Source of the DNA: Basfia succiniciproducens | Lineage (GTDB): Bacteria; Pseudomonadota; Gammaproteobacteria; Enterobacterales; Pasteurellaceae | NCBI RefSeq assembly: GCF_011455875.1 | Contig: NZ_CP015031.1 | Location: 310,001-374,000 of the forward strand | Direction of reading: 5' to 3' | DNA length: 64,000 bases | Notes under the pieces: model-generated | The model's database searches: none | What the model saw: only the letters and a program-made list of their open reading frames with translations | What the model was told of the DNA's origin: nothing | Part shown: positions 51,481 to 62,074 of the stretch, piece by piece | Layout of the letters: each line of letters opens with the position of its first letter | Numbering within the stretch: the first letter of the stretch is position 1 | Position numbers and translations under genes: made by a program

Positions 51481-51564
51481 GTATTTCTAAAATATGCAAG
51501 CATTTTGTAAGAAGCATAACACTTGCAAAACGGCTATTTATAAGGCTTTAGATTCCTTTTTTAA

Positions 51565-53136
51565 CTACTCCCACTCAATCGTCGCAGGAGGTTTTCCGCT
51601 GACGTCATACACCACGCGGGAAATGCCGTCCACTTCGTTGATGATACGGTTTGAGATTTTGCCTAATAGATCATAAGGCAAGTGCGCCCAATGTGCGGTC
51701 ATAAAATCGATGGTTTCTACCGCACGTAACGATACCACCCAGTCGTATTTACGCCCGTCGCCCATTACGCCGACGGATTTCACCGGCAGGAATACGGTGA
51801 ACGCCTGGCTGACTTTATAGTACCAGCCTGAGTTGTAAAGTTCTTCGATAAAGATGGCGTCGGCTTTGCGCAGTAAATCGCAGTATTCTTTTTTGATTTC
51901 ACCCAATACGCGCACCCCTAAACCCGGGCCCGGGAACGGGTGGCGGTTGAGCATTTCGGCAGGCAAGCCTAACGCCAAGCCGATTTTACGTACTTCATCT
52001 TTGAATAATTCGCGAAGCGGTTCCACTAAGCCGAGCTTCATATAATCCGGTAAACCACCTACGTTATGGTGGGATTTAATCACATGGGCTTTGCCGGTTT
52101 TGCTGGCGGCGGATTCAATCACATCCGGATAAATGGTGCCTTGTGCCAGCCATTTAACGCTGGTTTGTTTGTGGGATTCTTCGTCGAATACATCCACAAA
52201 TACTTTACCGATCATTTTGCGTTTTGCTTCTGGCTCATCAATGCCTTTCAATGCGTCTAAGAAACGATCTTCGGCGTTGACGCGGATAATGTTCAAGCCG
52301 AATTTATCGCCGAACATTTCCATTACTTGATCGCCTTCGTTTAAGCGGAGCAAACCGTTATCTACGAACACACAGTGTAAATTTTTGCCGATAGCGCGGT
52401 GTAAGAGTAGAGCAGTAACGGATGAATCCACACCGCCGGATAAACCCAAAATCACTTCATCGTCGCCCACTTGCGCTTTAATACGAGCTACCGCGTCTTC
52501 AATGATATTTTCCGGCGTCCAGTTGGTTGTACATCCGCAAATATTCACCACAAAGTTGGTTAATAACGCCAAACCGCTTTTGGTGTGGGTAACTTCAGGG
52601 TGGAACTGCACGCCGTAGAAATGACGGCTTTCGTCAGACATGGCGGCGATTGGGCAAGTCGACGTGGTACCGGTCAGCTGAAAACCTTCCGGCAAACGGG
52701 TTACTTTATCGCCGTGGCTCATCCAGACATCCAGTTTTGGCTGGGAGGAATTTAAATCATCATTCAGCTGAGCAAAAAGTGCGGTGGAATTTTCAAGAGA
52801 AACGGAAGCATAGCCGAATTCGCGGTGGTTAGATGGTTCGGTTAAGCCGCCAAGCTGCATTGCCATAGTTTGCATACCGTAGCAAATACCTAATACCGGC
52901 ACGCCTGCGTTAAATACATATTCCGGCGCACGCGGGCTGTTGTCTTCCGTGGTGCTTTCCGGACCGCCGGAAAGAATAATCCCGGTCGGATTAAATTCAC
53001 GGATTTGTTGTTCCGTTACGTCCCACGCCCAAAGTTCGCAGTAAACCCCGATTTCACGCACGCGACGCGCGATCAGCTGGGTATATTGGGAACCGAAGTC
53101 GAGGATTAGGATTTTATGGTTGTGAATGTTGTTCAT
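51565..53136 (-). CDS. guaA: GMP synthase (glutamine-hydrolysing)
   Basis: Converts XMP to GMP with ATP and glutamine. The 523 residues have an N-terminal class I glutamine amidotransferase ([18 protein letters not shown]; Cys nucleophile in GICYGMQ; catalytic HPE in VQFHPEV), an ATP-pyrophosphatase domain (PP-loop LSGGVDSSV), and a C-terminal dimerisation domain ending TIEWE. GGAAAC lies before the ATG. A small lipoprotein gene sits 21 bp upstream on the same strand, between guaA and guaB. Confidence 0.98.
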   Translation of the reverse strand: MNNIHNHKILILDFGSQYTQLIARRVREIGVYCELWAWDVTEQQIREFNPTGIILSGGPESTTEDNSPRAPEYVFNAGVPVLGICYGMQTMAMQLGGLTEPSNHREFGYASVSLENSTALFAQLNDDLNSSQPKLDVWMSHGDKVTRLPEGFQLTGTTSTCPIAAMSDESRHFYGVQFHPEVTHTKSGLALLTNFVVNICGCTTNWTPENIIEDAVARIKAQVGDDEVILGLSGGVDSSVTALLLHRAIGKNLHCVFVDNGLLRLNEGDQVMEMFGDKFGLNIIRVNAEDRFLDALKGIDEPEAKRKMIGKVFVDVFDEESHKQTSVKWLAQGTIYPDVIESAASKTGKAHVIKSHHNVGGLPDYMKLGLVEPLRELFKDEVRKIGLALGLPAEMLNRHPFPGPGLGVRVLGEIKKEYCDLLRKADAIFIEELYNSGWYYKVSQAFTVFLPVKSVGVMGDGRKYDWVVSLRAVETIDFMTAHWAHLPYDLLGKISNRIINEVDGISRVVYDVSGKPPATIEWE

Positions 53137-53157
53137 TTTGTTTCCAATGATGATTAA

Positions 53158-53484
53158 TTAATTCTTTTTGCTCATACGAATATAGGTTCCGCCAACACCA
53201 TCACCTACATATTGAATATTAAATACTTCAGTTTTTCCACATCCTGTTACAGTCCAAGTTTCTTGGGCTTGTTCAACTGAATTTTGCGTTGCTGGTTTTG
53301 CGCTATTTATTTGTGTATGAATTTTTTCAGGTGAGCATTGATGAATAGCTCTAAAAAATATATTAATGTTGCGTTCAGTGTCTGATTTCAGCAACGCTCC
53401 CGCAGTTGTTTCACCAGAATATGATGGTCCTAAAATACCACAGCCAGTTAATAATAAAGCTAACGTTAATCCTGCTTTTTTCAT
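53158..53484 (-). CDS. Small lipoprotein of unknown function
   Basis: 108 residues with a type II signal peptide: MKKAGLTLALLLTGC, lipobox LTGC with the acylated Cys at residue 15. The mature protein is about 94 residues with two further Cys (HQCSPEK and VTGCGKTEV) that could form a disulfide, and a C-terminal segment FNIQYVGDGVGGTYIRM. I do not recognise a family. AGGAG precedes the ATG. It lies in the gap between guaB and guaA, 21 bp ahead of guaA, so the two may be co-transcribed. A guaB terminator lies upstream of it. Confidence 0.8.
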   Translation of the reverse strand: MKKAGLTLALLLTGCGILGPSYSGETTAGALLKSDTERNINIFFRAIHQCSPEKIHTQINSAKPATQNSVEQAQETWTVTGCGKTEVFNIQYVGDGVGGTYIRMSKKN

Positions 53485-53549
53485 GTCATACTCCTTTTAT
53501 GACAATCAGATTTCACAAAACTTTGTAAATTTCAACCGCACTTTAAACT

Positions 53550-53577
53550 AGAAAAGGTGGGCTTAGCAAGCCCACCC
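53550..53577 (-). terminator. guaB terminator
   Basis: Perfect 9-bp stem GGTGGGCTT (53556-53564) with AAGCCCACC (53568-53576), 3-nt loop. Reading leftwards it is followed by TTTTC. It separates guaB from the lipoprotein-guaA unit. Confidence 0.85.
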
Positions 53578-53594
53578 TAGGGTTAATTAAACGC

Positions 53595-55058
53595 TTATGC
53601 CAAACGATAGTTCGGCGCTTCTTTGGTAATAGTCACATCATGCACGTGGCTTTCTTTGATACCCGCGCCGCTGATGCGTACAAACTGAGATTTAGTACGT
53701 AAATCTTCAATGGTAGCGGAGCCGGTTAAACCCATACATGAGCGCAAACCGCCCATTTGCTGATGGATAATGTCTTTTAATAAACCCTTATAAGCGATGC
53801 GTCCTTCGATACCTTCAGGTACCAATTTGTCCGCTGCGTTATCGGATTGGAAATAACGATCGGAAGAGCCTTTAGACATTGCAGATAATGAACCCATGCC
53901 GCGGTATGATTTGTATGAACGGCCTTGATAAAGTTCGATTTCGCCCGGCGCTTCTTCCGTACCGGCAAACATGGAACCTACCATGACGCAAGAGGCGCCG
54001 GCGGCGATGGCTTTTGCAATATCGCCGGAGAAACGGATACCGCCGTCGGCAATAACCGGAATGCCTCTGCCTTCTAAGGCTGCTGCGGCATCGGAAATAG
54101 CGGTAATTTGCGGTACACCCACACCTGTTACGATACGGGTTGTACAGATTGAACCCGGGCCGATGCCCACTTTCACTGCGCTTGCGCCGGCATCGGCAAG
54201 CGCGATTGCGCCTTCCGCGGTGGCGATATTGCCTGCGACAATCGGCAGATTAGGATATTTCGCGCGGGTTTCGCGAACGCGTTGTAATACGCCTTCGGAG
54301 TGACCGTGTGAAGAATCGATAAGTAACACATCCACACCGGCTTTTACCAGCGCATCAATACGCTCCTCGTTGCCCGGGCCTGCTCCGACGGCAGCGCCCA
54401 CGCGTAAGCGGCCTAATTCGTCTTTACAGGCGTTTGGTTTTTGTTCCGCTTTTTGGAAATCTTTAACTGTGATCATGCCTTTTAGTTTGAAGTTATTGTC
54501 AACTACCAGCACTTTTTCTACACGATGGCTGTGCATCAAGGCAATAATGTCTTCACGTTTTGCGCCTTCTTTTACGGTAACCAGTTTTTCTTTCGGCGTC
54601 ATCACTTCCGCAACGGTTTTATTTAAATCTTTAACGAAACGGGTATCGCGAGCGGTGATAATACCGACTAAATTATCATTCTGATCGATAACGGGATAAC
54701 CGGCAAAGCCGTTTTTCTTCACTAATTGCGCCAGCTCGCCAAGGGATAATTCGGGAAAAACCGTCACAGGTTCGGAAACCACGCCGCTTTCAAATTTTTT
54801 CACTTTGCGAACTCGATCCGCCTGACGTTCGATAGACATATTTTTGTGAATAAAGCCGATGCCGCCTTCCTGGGCTAAAGAAATTGCTAATTTAGTTTCA
54901 GTTACCGTATCCATTGCCGCCGACAGCATTGGGATGTTCAAACGGATTTCTTTTGTTAATTGAGTGGATAGATTGGCCGTATTAGGTAATACTGTGGAAT
55001 GGGCAGGAACTAGAAGAACGTCATCAAAAGTTAATGCTTCTTGTTTGATTCGTAACAT
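53595..55058 (-). CDS. guaB: Inosine-5'-monophosphate dehydrogenase
   Basis: NAD-dependent oxidation of IMP to XMP, first step of GMP synthesis. The 487 residues include a TIM barrel interrupted by two CBS domains (about 93-205: [30 protein letters not shown]). The active-site loop is [13 protein letters not shown] (catalytic Cys near 305) and the flap is [16 protein letters not shown] lies before the ATG. It is divergent from birA. Its own terminator follows, so guaB and guaA may not form a single operon as in E. coli. Confidence 0.98.
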   Translation of the reverse strand: MLRIKQEALTFDDVLLVPAHSTVLPNTANLSTQLTKEIRLNIPMLSAAMDTVTETKLAISLAQEGGIGFIHKNMSIERQADRVRKVKKFESGVVSEPVTVFPELSLGELAQLVKKNGFAGYPVIDQNDNLVGIITARDTRFVKDLNKTVAEVMTPKEKLVTVKEGAKREDIIALMHSHRVEKVLVVDNNFKLKGMITVKDFQKAEQKPNACKDELGRLRVGAAVGAGPGNEERIDALVKAGVDVLLIDSSHGHSEGVLQRVRETRAKYPNLPIVAGNIATAEGAIALADAGASAVKVGIGPGSICTTRIVTGVGVPQITAISDAAAALEGRGIPVIADGGIRFSGDIAKAIAAGASCVMVGSMFAGTEEAPGEIELYQGRSYKSYRGMGSLSAMSKGSSDRYFQSDNAADKLVPEGIEGRIAYKGLLKDIIHQQMGGLRSCMGLTGSATIEDLRTKSQFVRISGAGIKESHVHDVTITKEAPNYRLA

Positions 55059-55108
55059 AGCAATATTCTCTCTTGTTTTATGTGGATGTTAAAAAATATT
55101 GCGGACGG

Positions 55109-55136
55109 ATTATACAGGGTTGGCAATCGTTTGGGA
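55109..55136 (-). promoter_or_regulatory. guaB promoter with PurR-like operator
   Basis: Reading leftwards, a perfect TATAAT (55109-55114) lies about 50 bp before the ATG. A sequence matching the PurR palindrome core (GCAATCGTTTG; about 11-12 of 16 positions of ACGCAAACGTTTGCGT) occupies 55121-55136, inside the promoter spacer. That position would block RNA polymerase. Confidence 0.6.
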
Positions 55137-55213
55137 ATGGATTTTTTAAAAAAAATTTTTACTTTTTTGAACTTTATGATAAAAAGACAAATTACATTTT
55201 TTCGGGGAAATTT

Positions 55214-56155
55214 ATGTCGTCCTTATTAGAGATTTTAGCCGACGGTCAGCCAAAAACTTTTAAAAAATTGACCGCACTTTTATCGCTCAGCCAAGCGCAA
55301 TTGCTTGATGAAACGGAGCGCTTACAAACTTTGGGCATTCAAATTAAAGCCTCACCGCAAACCCTTCAATTAATACCTCAGCTTGATTTACTGGACGGCG
55401 CCCGCCTGAGCAAAGCTTTATTTCCTCATCGGGTTGTAATTCAACCGGTCATTGATTCCACTAATCAATATATTCTGAATCATTTAGCGGAACTGAAAAA
55501 AGGCGATTTATGTTTATCCGAGCATCAAACCGCAGGCAGGGGGCGGCGCGGTCGCCAATGGCTTTCGCCTTTTGCCGGGCAATTGATTTTGAGCTTTTAT
55601 TGGACGTTGAACGCCCGTAAACCTTTGGACGGTTTGAGCCTGGTAATTGGTATGGCGATTGCCGATGCCATAAAAAGTGCGGGCGGAAAAGAGATAAATT
55701 TGAAATGGCCGAATGATCTTTTATTAAACGGGCGAAAATTAGCCGGTATTTTGATTGAGATCGCGAACCGGCAACAGGATCAATTAAATCTGGTGATAGG
55801 TATCGGCATTAATCTTTCGCTGCCAAAACTGAAAGCTCAAATTGATCAGCCTTGGGCGGAACTTTGCGAAATGTTACCTCAGTTAGATCGTAACGAATTG
55901 CTGATTCGGGTAGTTAAGCATCTTTATCTTTATCTTGCCGCTTTTGAACGGGAAGGGATTAATGCGGTGTTCCGTGAGAAATGGGCGGAGACGGATTATT
56001 ATTTTAATAAAGAAGTGAACATTATTACCGAAAAGCAAACTATTACGGGCATAAACCAAGGTATTGATGAAAATGGTTATATTCTGATTAAAACTAAAAA
56101 CGGCGAGCTTTTGAAATTTAACGGGGGAGAAGTTTCTTTGCGCAAGCCCGCATAA
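55214..56155 (+). CDS. birA: Biotin-protein ligase / biotin operon repressor BirA
   Basis: Activates biotin to biotinyl-AMP and attaches it to AccB; with its N-terminal winged HTH it can also repress bio genes. The 313 residues comprise a wHTH (about 1-65, LLEILADGQPKTFKKLTALLS region), a catalytic core with GRGRRGRQW (about 109-117) and LKWPNDLLLNGRKLAGILIE, and a C-terminal SH3-like domain. The start at 55214 has GGGGAAA upstream; the frame is open 47 codons further, but that stretch overlaps the guaB promoter. An uptake signal lies in the HTH coding region. Confidence 0.95.
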   Translation: MSSLLEILADGQPKTFKKLTALLSLSQAQLLDETERLQTLGIQIKASPQTLQLIPQLDLLDGARLSKALFPHRVVIQPVIDSTNQYILNHLAELKKGDLCLSEHQTAGRGRRGRQWLSPFAGQLILSFYWTLNARKPLDGLSLVIGMAIADAIKSAGGKEINLKWPNDLLLNGRKLAGILIEIANRQQDQLNLVIGIGINLSLPKLKAQIDQPWAELCEMLPQLDRNELLIRVVKHLYLYLAAFEREGINAVFREKWAETDYYFNKEVNIITEKQTITGINQGIDENGYILIKTKNGELLKFNGGEVSLRKPA

Positions 56156-56158
56156 AGT

Positions 56159-56188
56159 AAAGGCTCCTTTTAATATAGGAGCCTTTTG
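56159..56188. terminator. Bidirectional terminator between birA and cmoB
   Basis: Perfect 10-bp stem (56159-56168 with 56177-56186, arm AAAGGCTCCT), 8-nt loop, T run after the rightward stem. It lies between convergent genes. Confidence 0.88.
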
Positions 56189-56190
56189 AA

Positions 56191-57156
56191 TTATTTGTTG
56201 GCTAAAATAACCGCCCGTTTAGGTGCCGGATAGCCTTCAATGGTTTTGCTGTGATCATTCGGGTCTAAAAAGTCAATCAGGCTTTCATTTTCCAGCCATT
56301 CGGTTTTACGCTGTTCTTCCAGTGAGGTGACTTCCACATCCACGCAACGCACATTGCTGAAACCGGATTTTTCCAGCCAATTAATTAAACAAGGCACGGA
56401 AGGAATAAAATAAACGTTTTTCATTTTGGCGTAACGTTCCGCCGGCACTAAGACATGATGTTCGTCACCATCCGTCACCAGCGTTTCAAGCACTAATTCT
56501 CCGCCTTTGCGCAATTGATTTTTTAACTGGCTCAGGTGATCCAGCGGCGATTTACGATGATAGAGCACGCCCATGGAAAAAACCGTGTCAAATACGCCCA
56601 GCGGTTGCATTTCTTCAATACCCAACGGGATTAAATTTGCCCGGCGATCGTTATTTAACAGTTTGCGTACCGCTTCAAACTGGCAAAGAAATAATTCCGT
56701 AGGATCGATACCCACCACCATTTTGGCGCCTTCACCAACCATGCGCCACATATGATACCCGCTGCCACAGCCTACATCTAAAATAAGGCGATCCTGCAAC
56801 GGCGCTAAATGGGGAAGTACGCGATCCCATTTAAAATCGGAACGCCATTCGCAATCCACATGAATGCCGTGTAAATGATAAGGCCCCTTACGCCACGGCA
56901 TAAGCTGCTTGAGGTGATAGATAATACGTTGTTGTTCGCCTTGCGAAAGCGGAGAAACCGGCTCGGATTTGACCGCAGTTTTTAAATCGATACGCGCGGT
57001 TTCCAAGTGCGGTAAAAAATCCACGATTTTTGCCCATTTGGCGTATTCGCCGTGAGTTTGTTTTTGCCATTGGGCAAGTTGCGACGGCAGGGTTTCCAGC
57101 CATGAGGAAAGTTCGCTCACGGCTATTTGTTGATAAAACGGACGAAAATCAATCAT
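56191..57156 (-). CDS. cmoB: tRNA U34 carboxymethyltransferase CmoB
   Basis: Uses carboxy-S-adenosylmethionine to turn ho5U34 into cmo5U34 in tRNAs. The 321-residue protein has the family N-terminal helical part ([11 protein letters not shown]), the [24 protein letters not shown] segment, and a Rossmann methyltransferase motif [15 protein letters not shown]. The start is 3 bp after the putP stop, so translation is probably coupled to putP. Its usual partner cmoA is not in this window. An uptake signal lies in the N-terminal part. Confidence 0.95.
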   Translation of the reverse strand: MIDFRPFYQQIAVSELSSWLETLPSQLAQWQKQTHGEYAKWAKIVDFLPHLETARIDLKTAVKSEPVSPLSQGEQQRIIYHLKQLMPWRKGPYHLHGIHVDCEWRSDFKWDRVLPHLAPLQDRLILDVGCGSGYHMWRMVGEGAKMVVGIDPTELFLCQFEAVRKLLNNDRRANLIPLGIEEMQPLGVFDTVFSMGVLYHRKSPLDHLSQLKNQLRKGGELVLETLVTDGDEHHVLVPAERYAKMKNVYFIPSVPCLINWLEKSGFSNVRCVDVEVTSLEEQRKTEWLENESLIDFLDPNDHSKTIEGYPAPKRAVILANK

Positions 57157-57159
57157 GGT

Positions 57160-58674
57160 TTATTCCGCATTTTTGTAAGCAAGGTTTGCTTTTTCAAAGG
57201 TTTCGACAATTTCTTTGTTTGGCGCCGGTGAAAGCAATGAAACCAGGATAATCATTAATGAGGCTAACGAGAATGCGGGAATCATTTCATAAACTCCCGC
57301 CCATTCGGATGTCGCAGGAATTACCGATTTCCAGCTAAATACTACGATTGCGCCGGTCAGCATACCTGCAATTGCACCTGATGAGGTCATGCGTTTCCAG
57401 AATAAGGAGAACAATACCACAGGCCCGAAAGAGCTGCCGAAGCCCGCCCAGGCAAATTCTACTAATTTTAATACTTTATTGTTTTCATCCTGGGCAATCC
57501 AAATGGCGAGCGCGGCAATAATCAATACCATTATGCGCCCCAACCAAACCAGTTCTTTCTCGCCTGCTTTCGGGCGAATAAAACCTTTGTAGAAGTCTTC
57601 GGTAATTGCACTGGAGGCGAGCAATAACTGACAGCTTAAAGTACTCATGACGGCGGCTAAAATAGCGGAAAGCAGAATACCCGCAACCCAAGGGTTAAAG
57701 AGCAGTTTCGCTAATTCGATAAATACCTGCTCGGGTTCTTTGGTGACCACCTCGGCGATTTGCGGATTGGCATGGAAGAAGGCAATACCGAAAAAACCGA
57801 TACTGATTGCGCCGATTAAGCAGATAATCATCCAGGTGATACTAATACGGCGGGCTTTGTGTAAGGATTTTGCCGAATAAGCCGCCATAAAACGGGCGAG
57901 AATGTGCGGTTGACCGAAATAACCCAAACCCCATGCCGCAAGGCTGAATAAACCTAATGTTGAGGTGCCGGTGAATAAATCGGTAAAGTCTTTTTGCATA
58001 TTTATTTCCGCACTTTGCATTGCTGCTGAAAAGCCGTCTATTCCGCCTAGAGAAACCACGATCACAACAGGGGTTAAGATCAAGGCAAACAGCATTAATG
58101 TGGCTTGAATGGTATCTGTCCAGCTTACCGCTAAAAATCCGCCGATAAAGGTATAGGCGATAGTCGCTAAAGCGCCGTACCAAAGTGCGGTAGCGTAAGG
58201 GATATCAAATAAATTCTGGAATAATTTAGCGCCGGCAACCACGCCTGACGAACAATAAATAGTAAAAAATACTAAAATAATTGAGGCGGAAATAATCTTT
58301 AACAAATTGTGCGAGGTACCGAAACGGCTATGAAAATATTCGGGCAAGGTCAGCGCATTATTGTTAAATTCCGTATGAACGCGCAGACGACCGGCGACAA
58401 ACAACCAGTTTAAATAGGCGCCGATAGTTAAACCGATGGCAATCCAGCCTTCGATTAAGCCGGAAACATAAACCGCGCCGGGCAAGCCCATTAAAAGCCA
58501 GCCGGACATATCGGATGCGCCCGCAGACATGGCGGTCACAAAACTGCCTAAACGGCGCCCGCCGAGAATATAGTCCGAAATATTATTGGTATAATAATAA
58601 GCAAGTACGCCGATGGCGAGCATACCTAAAATATAAATCGTAAATGTAATGAGTGTTGGATCTAATCCAAACAT
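57160..58674 (-). CDS. putP: Sodium/proline symporter
   Basis: SSS-family Na+-coupled proline importer. 504 residues, about 13 transmembrane helices. Characteristic segments are SDYILGGRRLGSFVTAMSAGASDMSGWLLMGLPG (first helices and Na+ site; motif SAGASDMSG), FGQPHILARFMA, and AILAAVMSTLSCQLLLASSAI. GGAGA lies before the ATG. No proline dehydrogenase gene is adjacent. cmoB follows at 3 bp on the same strand. Confidence 0.94.
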   Translation of the reverse strand: MFGLDPTLITFTIYILGMLAIGVLAYYYTNNISDYILGGRRLGSFVTAMSAGASDMSGWLLMGLPGAVYVSGLIEGWIAIGLTIGAYLNWLFVAGRLRVHTEFNNNALTLPEYFHSRFGTSHNLLKIISASIILVFFTIYCSSGVVAGAKLFQNLFDIPYATALWYGALATIAYTFIGGFLAVSWTDTIQATLMLFALILTPVVIVVSLGGIDGFSAAMQSAEINMQKDFTDLFTGTSTLGLFSLAAWGLGYFGQPHILARFMAAYSAKSLHKARRISITWMIICLIGAISIGFFGIAFFHANPQIAEVVTKEPEQVFIELAKLLFNPWVAGILLSAILAAVMSTLSCQLLLASSAITEDFYKGFIRPKAGEKELVWLGRIMVLIIAALAIWIAQDENNKVLKLVEFAWAGFGSSFGPVVLFSLFWKRMTSSGAIAGMLTGAIVVFSWKSVIPATSEWAGVYEMIPAFSLASLMIILVSLLSPAPNKEIVETFEKANLAYKNAE

Positions 58675-58883
58675 TATGAATCTCCATGATTAATCGTAAT
58701 TTCAAATTAAGTTTGTTAACGGTAAAAACTTAAATACGATTAACAATAATTTAAAACCCGCACAAGCCTGTGTTTATTTTGGCAAAATTTGAGAAAGCTC
58801 ACATTTTACAATAATTAGCTCTGTTATTCCATTGTCCTTTTCGCTAGACTATGTTCAATTTTGTTAAGTTTTAGGTATTTTTT

Positions 58884-60359
58884 ATGAATTCTGTTGAATT
58901 ATTGGTGAACGTAACGCCGAATGAAACCAGGATTGCGTTGGTGGATACGGGGATTTTGAAGGAAGTCCATATCGAACGTCAGGCGAAACGAGGGATAGTC
59001 GGTAACATATATAAAGGCCGTGTGACCCGCGTTCTGCCCGGTATGCAGTCGGCATTTGTGGATATCGGTTTGGAAAAGGCCGCTTTTTTACACGCCTCCG
59101 ACATTGTTTCTCACACCGAATGCGTGGATGAAAACGAACAGAAACAATTTATCGTGAAAGATATCGCCGAATTAGTGCGAGAAGGGCAGGATATCGTAGT
59201 GCAGGTGGTGAAAGATCCTTTGGGAACCAAAGGCGCGCGCCTGACCACGGATATTACGCTGCCTTCCCGCTATTTGGTATTTATGCCGGAAAACAGCCAT
59301 GTGGGCGTTTCCCAGCGTATTGAAAGCGAAGACGAACGGGCAAGATTAAAAGCCTTGGTAGAGCCTTATTGCGACGAATTGGGCGGCTTTATTATCCGCA
59401 CCGCCGCAGAAGGCGCCACAGAAGACGAATTAAAACAGGATGCGGATTTTCTTAAACGTTTATGGCGAAAAGTAATGGAACGCAAAGCAAAATATCCGAC
59501 CCGTTCCATGCTTTACGGCGAACTTGCTTTGGCGTTGCGCGTGTTGCGCGATTTTGTCGGCGCCGGCATCGAAAAAATCCGTATCGACTCAAAATTATGT
59601 TTCACCGAAGTGAATGAATTTTGCGAAGAATTTATGCCCGAACTGGTGGATAAACTGGTGCTGTATTCGGGCAATCAGCCGTTATTTGATGTGTACGGGG
59701 TGGAAACGGCAATTCAAATCGCATTGGATAAGCGCGTGAATTTAAAATCCGGCGGTTATCTGATTATCGAACAAACCGAAGCCATGACCACTATTGATAT
59801 TAATACCGGTGCTTTCGTCGGCCATCGCAATCTGGAAGAAACCATCTTCAATACCAATATTGAAGCGACGCAAGCCATTGCCCAACAACTTCAATTGCGT
59901 AATCTCGGCGGTATTATCATTATTGATTTTATTGATATGCAAACCGACGAACACCGTAACCGGGTTATTCAGTCTTTGGAAGAAGCGCTTTCTAAAGATC
60001 GCGTAAAAACCAATGTGAACGGCTTTACCCAGCTCGGCTTGGTGGAGATGACCCGTAAACGTACCCGGGAAAGTCTGGAACACGTTTTATGCGGCGAATG
60101 CCCCGCCTGCCAGGGACGGGGTCATGTGAAAACCGTGGAAACCGTGTGTTATGAAATTATGCGTGAAATCATTCGCGTTCATCATTTATTCTCAAGCGAA
60201 CAATTTGTGGTTTACGCCTCCAGAGCGGTATCCGAATATCTGATCAACGAAGAAAGCCACGGCTTAATCGCTGAACTTGAGGTTTTTATCGGCAAACAGG
60301 TACAGGTGAAGACAGAAGTATATTATAATCAGGATCAGTTTGACGTCGTTGTTATGTAA
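58884..60359 (+). CDS. rng: Ribonuclease G
   Basis: Endoribonuclease for 16S rRNA 5'-end maturation and mRNA decay. The 491-residue protein is the short RNase E/G form without the RNase E C-terminal scaffold. An S1 domain (about 35-120) is followed by the DNase I-like catalytic part with TIDINTGAFVG and IIIDFIDM (Mg-binding Asp residues), and the Zn-link CGECPACQGRG near residue 405. It is divergent from putP. The ribosome site is weak (AGGT). It is followed by an inverted uptake-signal terminator. Confidence 0.96.
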   Translation: MNSVELLVNVTPNETRIALVDTGILKEVHIERQAKRGIVGNIYKGRVTRVLPGMQSAFVDIGLEKAAFLHASDIVSHTECVDENEQKQFIVKDIAELVREGQDIVVQVVKDPLGTKGARLTTDITLPSRYLVFMPENSHVGVSQRIESEDERARLKALVEPYCDELGGFIIRTAAEGATEDELKQDADFLKRLWRKVMERKAKYPTRSMLYGELALALRVLRDFVGAGIEKIRIDSKLCFTEVNEFCEEFMPELVDKLVLYSGNQPLFDVYGVETAIQIALDKRVNLKSGGYLIIEQTEAMTTIDINTGAFVGHRNLEETIFNTNIEATQAIAQQLQLRNLGGIIIIDFIDMQTDEHRNRVIQSLEEALSKDRVKTNVNGFTQLGLVEMTRKRTRESLEHVLCGECPACQGRGHVKTVETVCYEIMREIIRVHHLFSSEQFVVYASRAVSEYLINEESHGLIAELEVFIGKQVQVKTEVYYNQDQFDVVVM

Positions 60360-60380
60360 GTCGTCATATAGTTATCCGTA

Positions 60381-60438
60381 AAAAGTGCGGTCAATTTTTC
60401 CGAAGTTTTAAAACTTTGAAGAAATCGACCGCACTTTT
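60381..60438 (+). terminator. Inverted uptake-signal terminator after rng
   Basis: Uptake signals in opposite orientation form the outer stem (60381-60392 with 60427-60438, 12 bp). Inner AAGTTTT/AAAACTT (60403-60409 with 60410-60416) extends it, and a T tract closes it. It starts about 20 bp after the rng stop. Confidence 0.85.
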
Positions 60439-60456
60439 ATATATAATAGCCGCCGT

Positions 60457-60543
60457 TAGGATCTGTTTATGTTTTATAACCGGTTGCGTTGTTATCTAAA
60501 ATAGCCACAGGTAAGGCGTAAAATGGGTGAATAGCAGGCCCTA
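60457..60543. repeat. Short degenerate relative of the 48484 element
   Basis: The left end TAGGATCTG-TTTAT and the inverted right end TAGGGCCTG-CTATT resemble the ends of the element at 48484-48730. The 31 bp inward from this left end align with the right end of that element at 26 of 31 positions without a gap. No flanking duplication is visible, so it is older or solo. It lies between rng and tldD and may contain the tldD leader. Confidence 0.55.
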
Positions 60544-60585
60544 TTAACAAGTTTTTCACTTCAGCCAATTCATTTTAGGAACAAA

Positions 60586-62034
60586 ATGTTAAATAAAGTT
60601 GTAGAAAGTCTGCTTACGCCAAGTAATTTATCCGTAAAAGATCTTCCCAATATTTTTGATCAACTTGCTCATCGCCATTTAGATTATTCCGATCTTTATT
60701 TTCAGCTCAGTCAAGACGAAAGCTGGGTGCTGGAAGACGGCATTATTAAAGAGGGCGGTTTTCATATTGATCGCGGGGTCGGCGTGCGAGCTATTAGCGG
60801 TGAGAAAACGGGTTTTGCCTATTCCGATCAAATCAATTTGACAAGCCTGCAGCAATGCGCCAATGCGGTGAAAGGTATTGCGCCGGCAGAACAAGGGCGG
60901 ATTATCACTCCGACGGGATTTAATCGGGTCAATCCGATTTTACGTTATGCCGCGGTTAATCCGTTAGATACCTTAACGAAAGAACAGAAAATCGAATTAC
61001 TGTATTTGGTGGATAAAACGGCGCGCGGTATGAGCCCTTATGTAAGCCGGGTTTCGGCAAGTTTAAGTTCCATATATGAAGAAGTGCTGGTAGCGGCAAC
61101 GGACGGCACATTAGCCGCCGATATTCGTCCTTTAGTACGTTTATCCGTTTCCGTACTGGTGGAAAAAGAGGGTAAGCGCGAGCGCGGAAGTGCCGGTGCG
61201 GGCGGGCGTTTTGGCTTGAATTGGTTTCTGGAGTCTTTCGAAGGCGAAGTTAGAGCCGTATCCTTTACCAAGGAAGCAGTGCGTCAAGCGCTGGTGAATT
61301 TAGAAGCGATTCCGGCACCGGCGGGGTTAATGCCCGTAGTATTAGGTGCGGGCTGGCCCGGCGTATTATTGCATGAAGCCGTGGGGCACGGTCTGGAAGG
61401 GGATTTTAACCGCAAAGAAAGCTCGCTGTTTTCGGGCAAAATCGGCGAATTAGTTACTTCGCCGCTTTGTACGATTGTAGATGACGGCACGTTAGAGAAC
61501 CGCCGCGGATCACTTACCATTGATGACGAAGGTACGCCAAGTCAGCGCAACGTATTGATTGAAAACGGTATTTTAAAAGGTTATATGCAGGATAAAATGA
61601 ATGCCCGCCTGATGGGGGTCGTGCCGACCGGAAACGGGCGCCGCGAATCTTATGCGAATTTGCCGATGCCCCGCATGACCAATACTTATATGTTGTCTGG
61701 CGACAGCAAGTTTGAGGATTTGATCGGTTCAATTGATAGAGGTATCTTTGCCTCGCATTTCGGCGGCGGGCAAGTGGATATTACTTCCGGAAAATTCACT
61801 TTCTCCACCACAGAAGCCTACCTTATTGAAAAGGGGAAAATCACTCGTCCGGTAAAAGGCGCTACTTTAATCGGCAGCGGTATTGAAGTGATGCAGCAGG
61901 TTTCAATGGTGGCGGATAATATGGAAATCGACCATGGTATCGGCGTGTGCGGTAAAGAGGGACAAAGTGTGCCGGTCGGCGTGGGACAACCCGCATTAAA
62001 AATCGAAAAAATCACCGTTGGCGGTACAAATTAA
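60586..62034 (+). CDS. tldD: Metalloprotease TldD
   Basis: Subunit of the TldD/TldE zinc metallopeptidase that degrades short peptides and matures some peptide natural products. At 482 residues it is full length. The zinc motif [11 protein letters not shown] (HExxxH) is near residue 263, and the later [18 protein letters not shown] segment is typical of the family's C-terminal domain. AGGAA precedes the ATG. The partner tldE/pmbA is not in this window. Confidence 0.96.
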   Translation: MLNKVVESLLTPSNLSVKDLPNIFDQLAHRHLDYSDLYFQLSQDESWVLEDGIIKEGGFHIDRGVGVRAISGEKTGFAYSDQINLTSLQQCANAVKGIAPAEQGRIITPTGFNRVNPILRYAAVNPLDTLTKEQKIELLYLVDKTARGMSPYVSRVSASLSSIYEEVLVAATDGTLAADIRPLVRLSVSVLVEKEGKRERGSAGAGGRFGLNWFLESFEGEVRAVSFTKEAVRQALVNLEAIPAPAGLMPVVLGAGWPGVLLHEAVGHGLEGDFNRKESSLFSGKIGELVTSPLCTIVDDGTLENRRGSLTIDDEGTPSQRNVLIENGILKGYMQDKMNARLMGVVPTGNGRRESYANLPMPRMTNTYMLSGDSKFEDLIGSIDRGIFASHFGGGQVDITSGKFTFSTTEAYLIEKGKITRPVKGATLIGSGIEVMQQVSMVADNMEIDHGIGVCGKEGQSVPVGVGQPALKIEKITVGGTN

Positions 62035-62043
62035 ACAATAACG

Positions 62044-62073
62044 AAGACCGTACATAAAAGTGCGGTCTTTTTT
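62044..62073 (+). terminator. tldD terminator containing an uptake signal
   Basis: AAGACCG (62044-62050) pairs with CGGTCTT (62063-62069), 12-nt loop, then a T tract. The right arm is part of an uptake signal (62058-62066), here used singly rather than as an inverted pair. Confidence 0.8.
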
Positions 62074-62074
62074 A

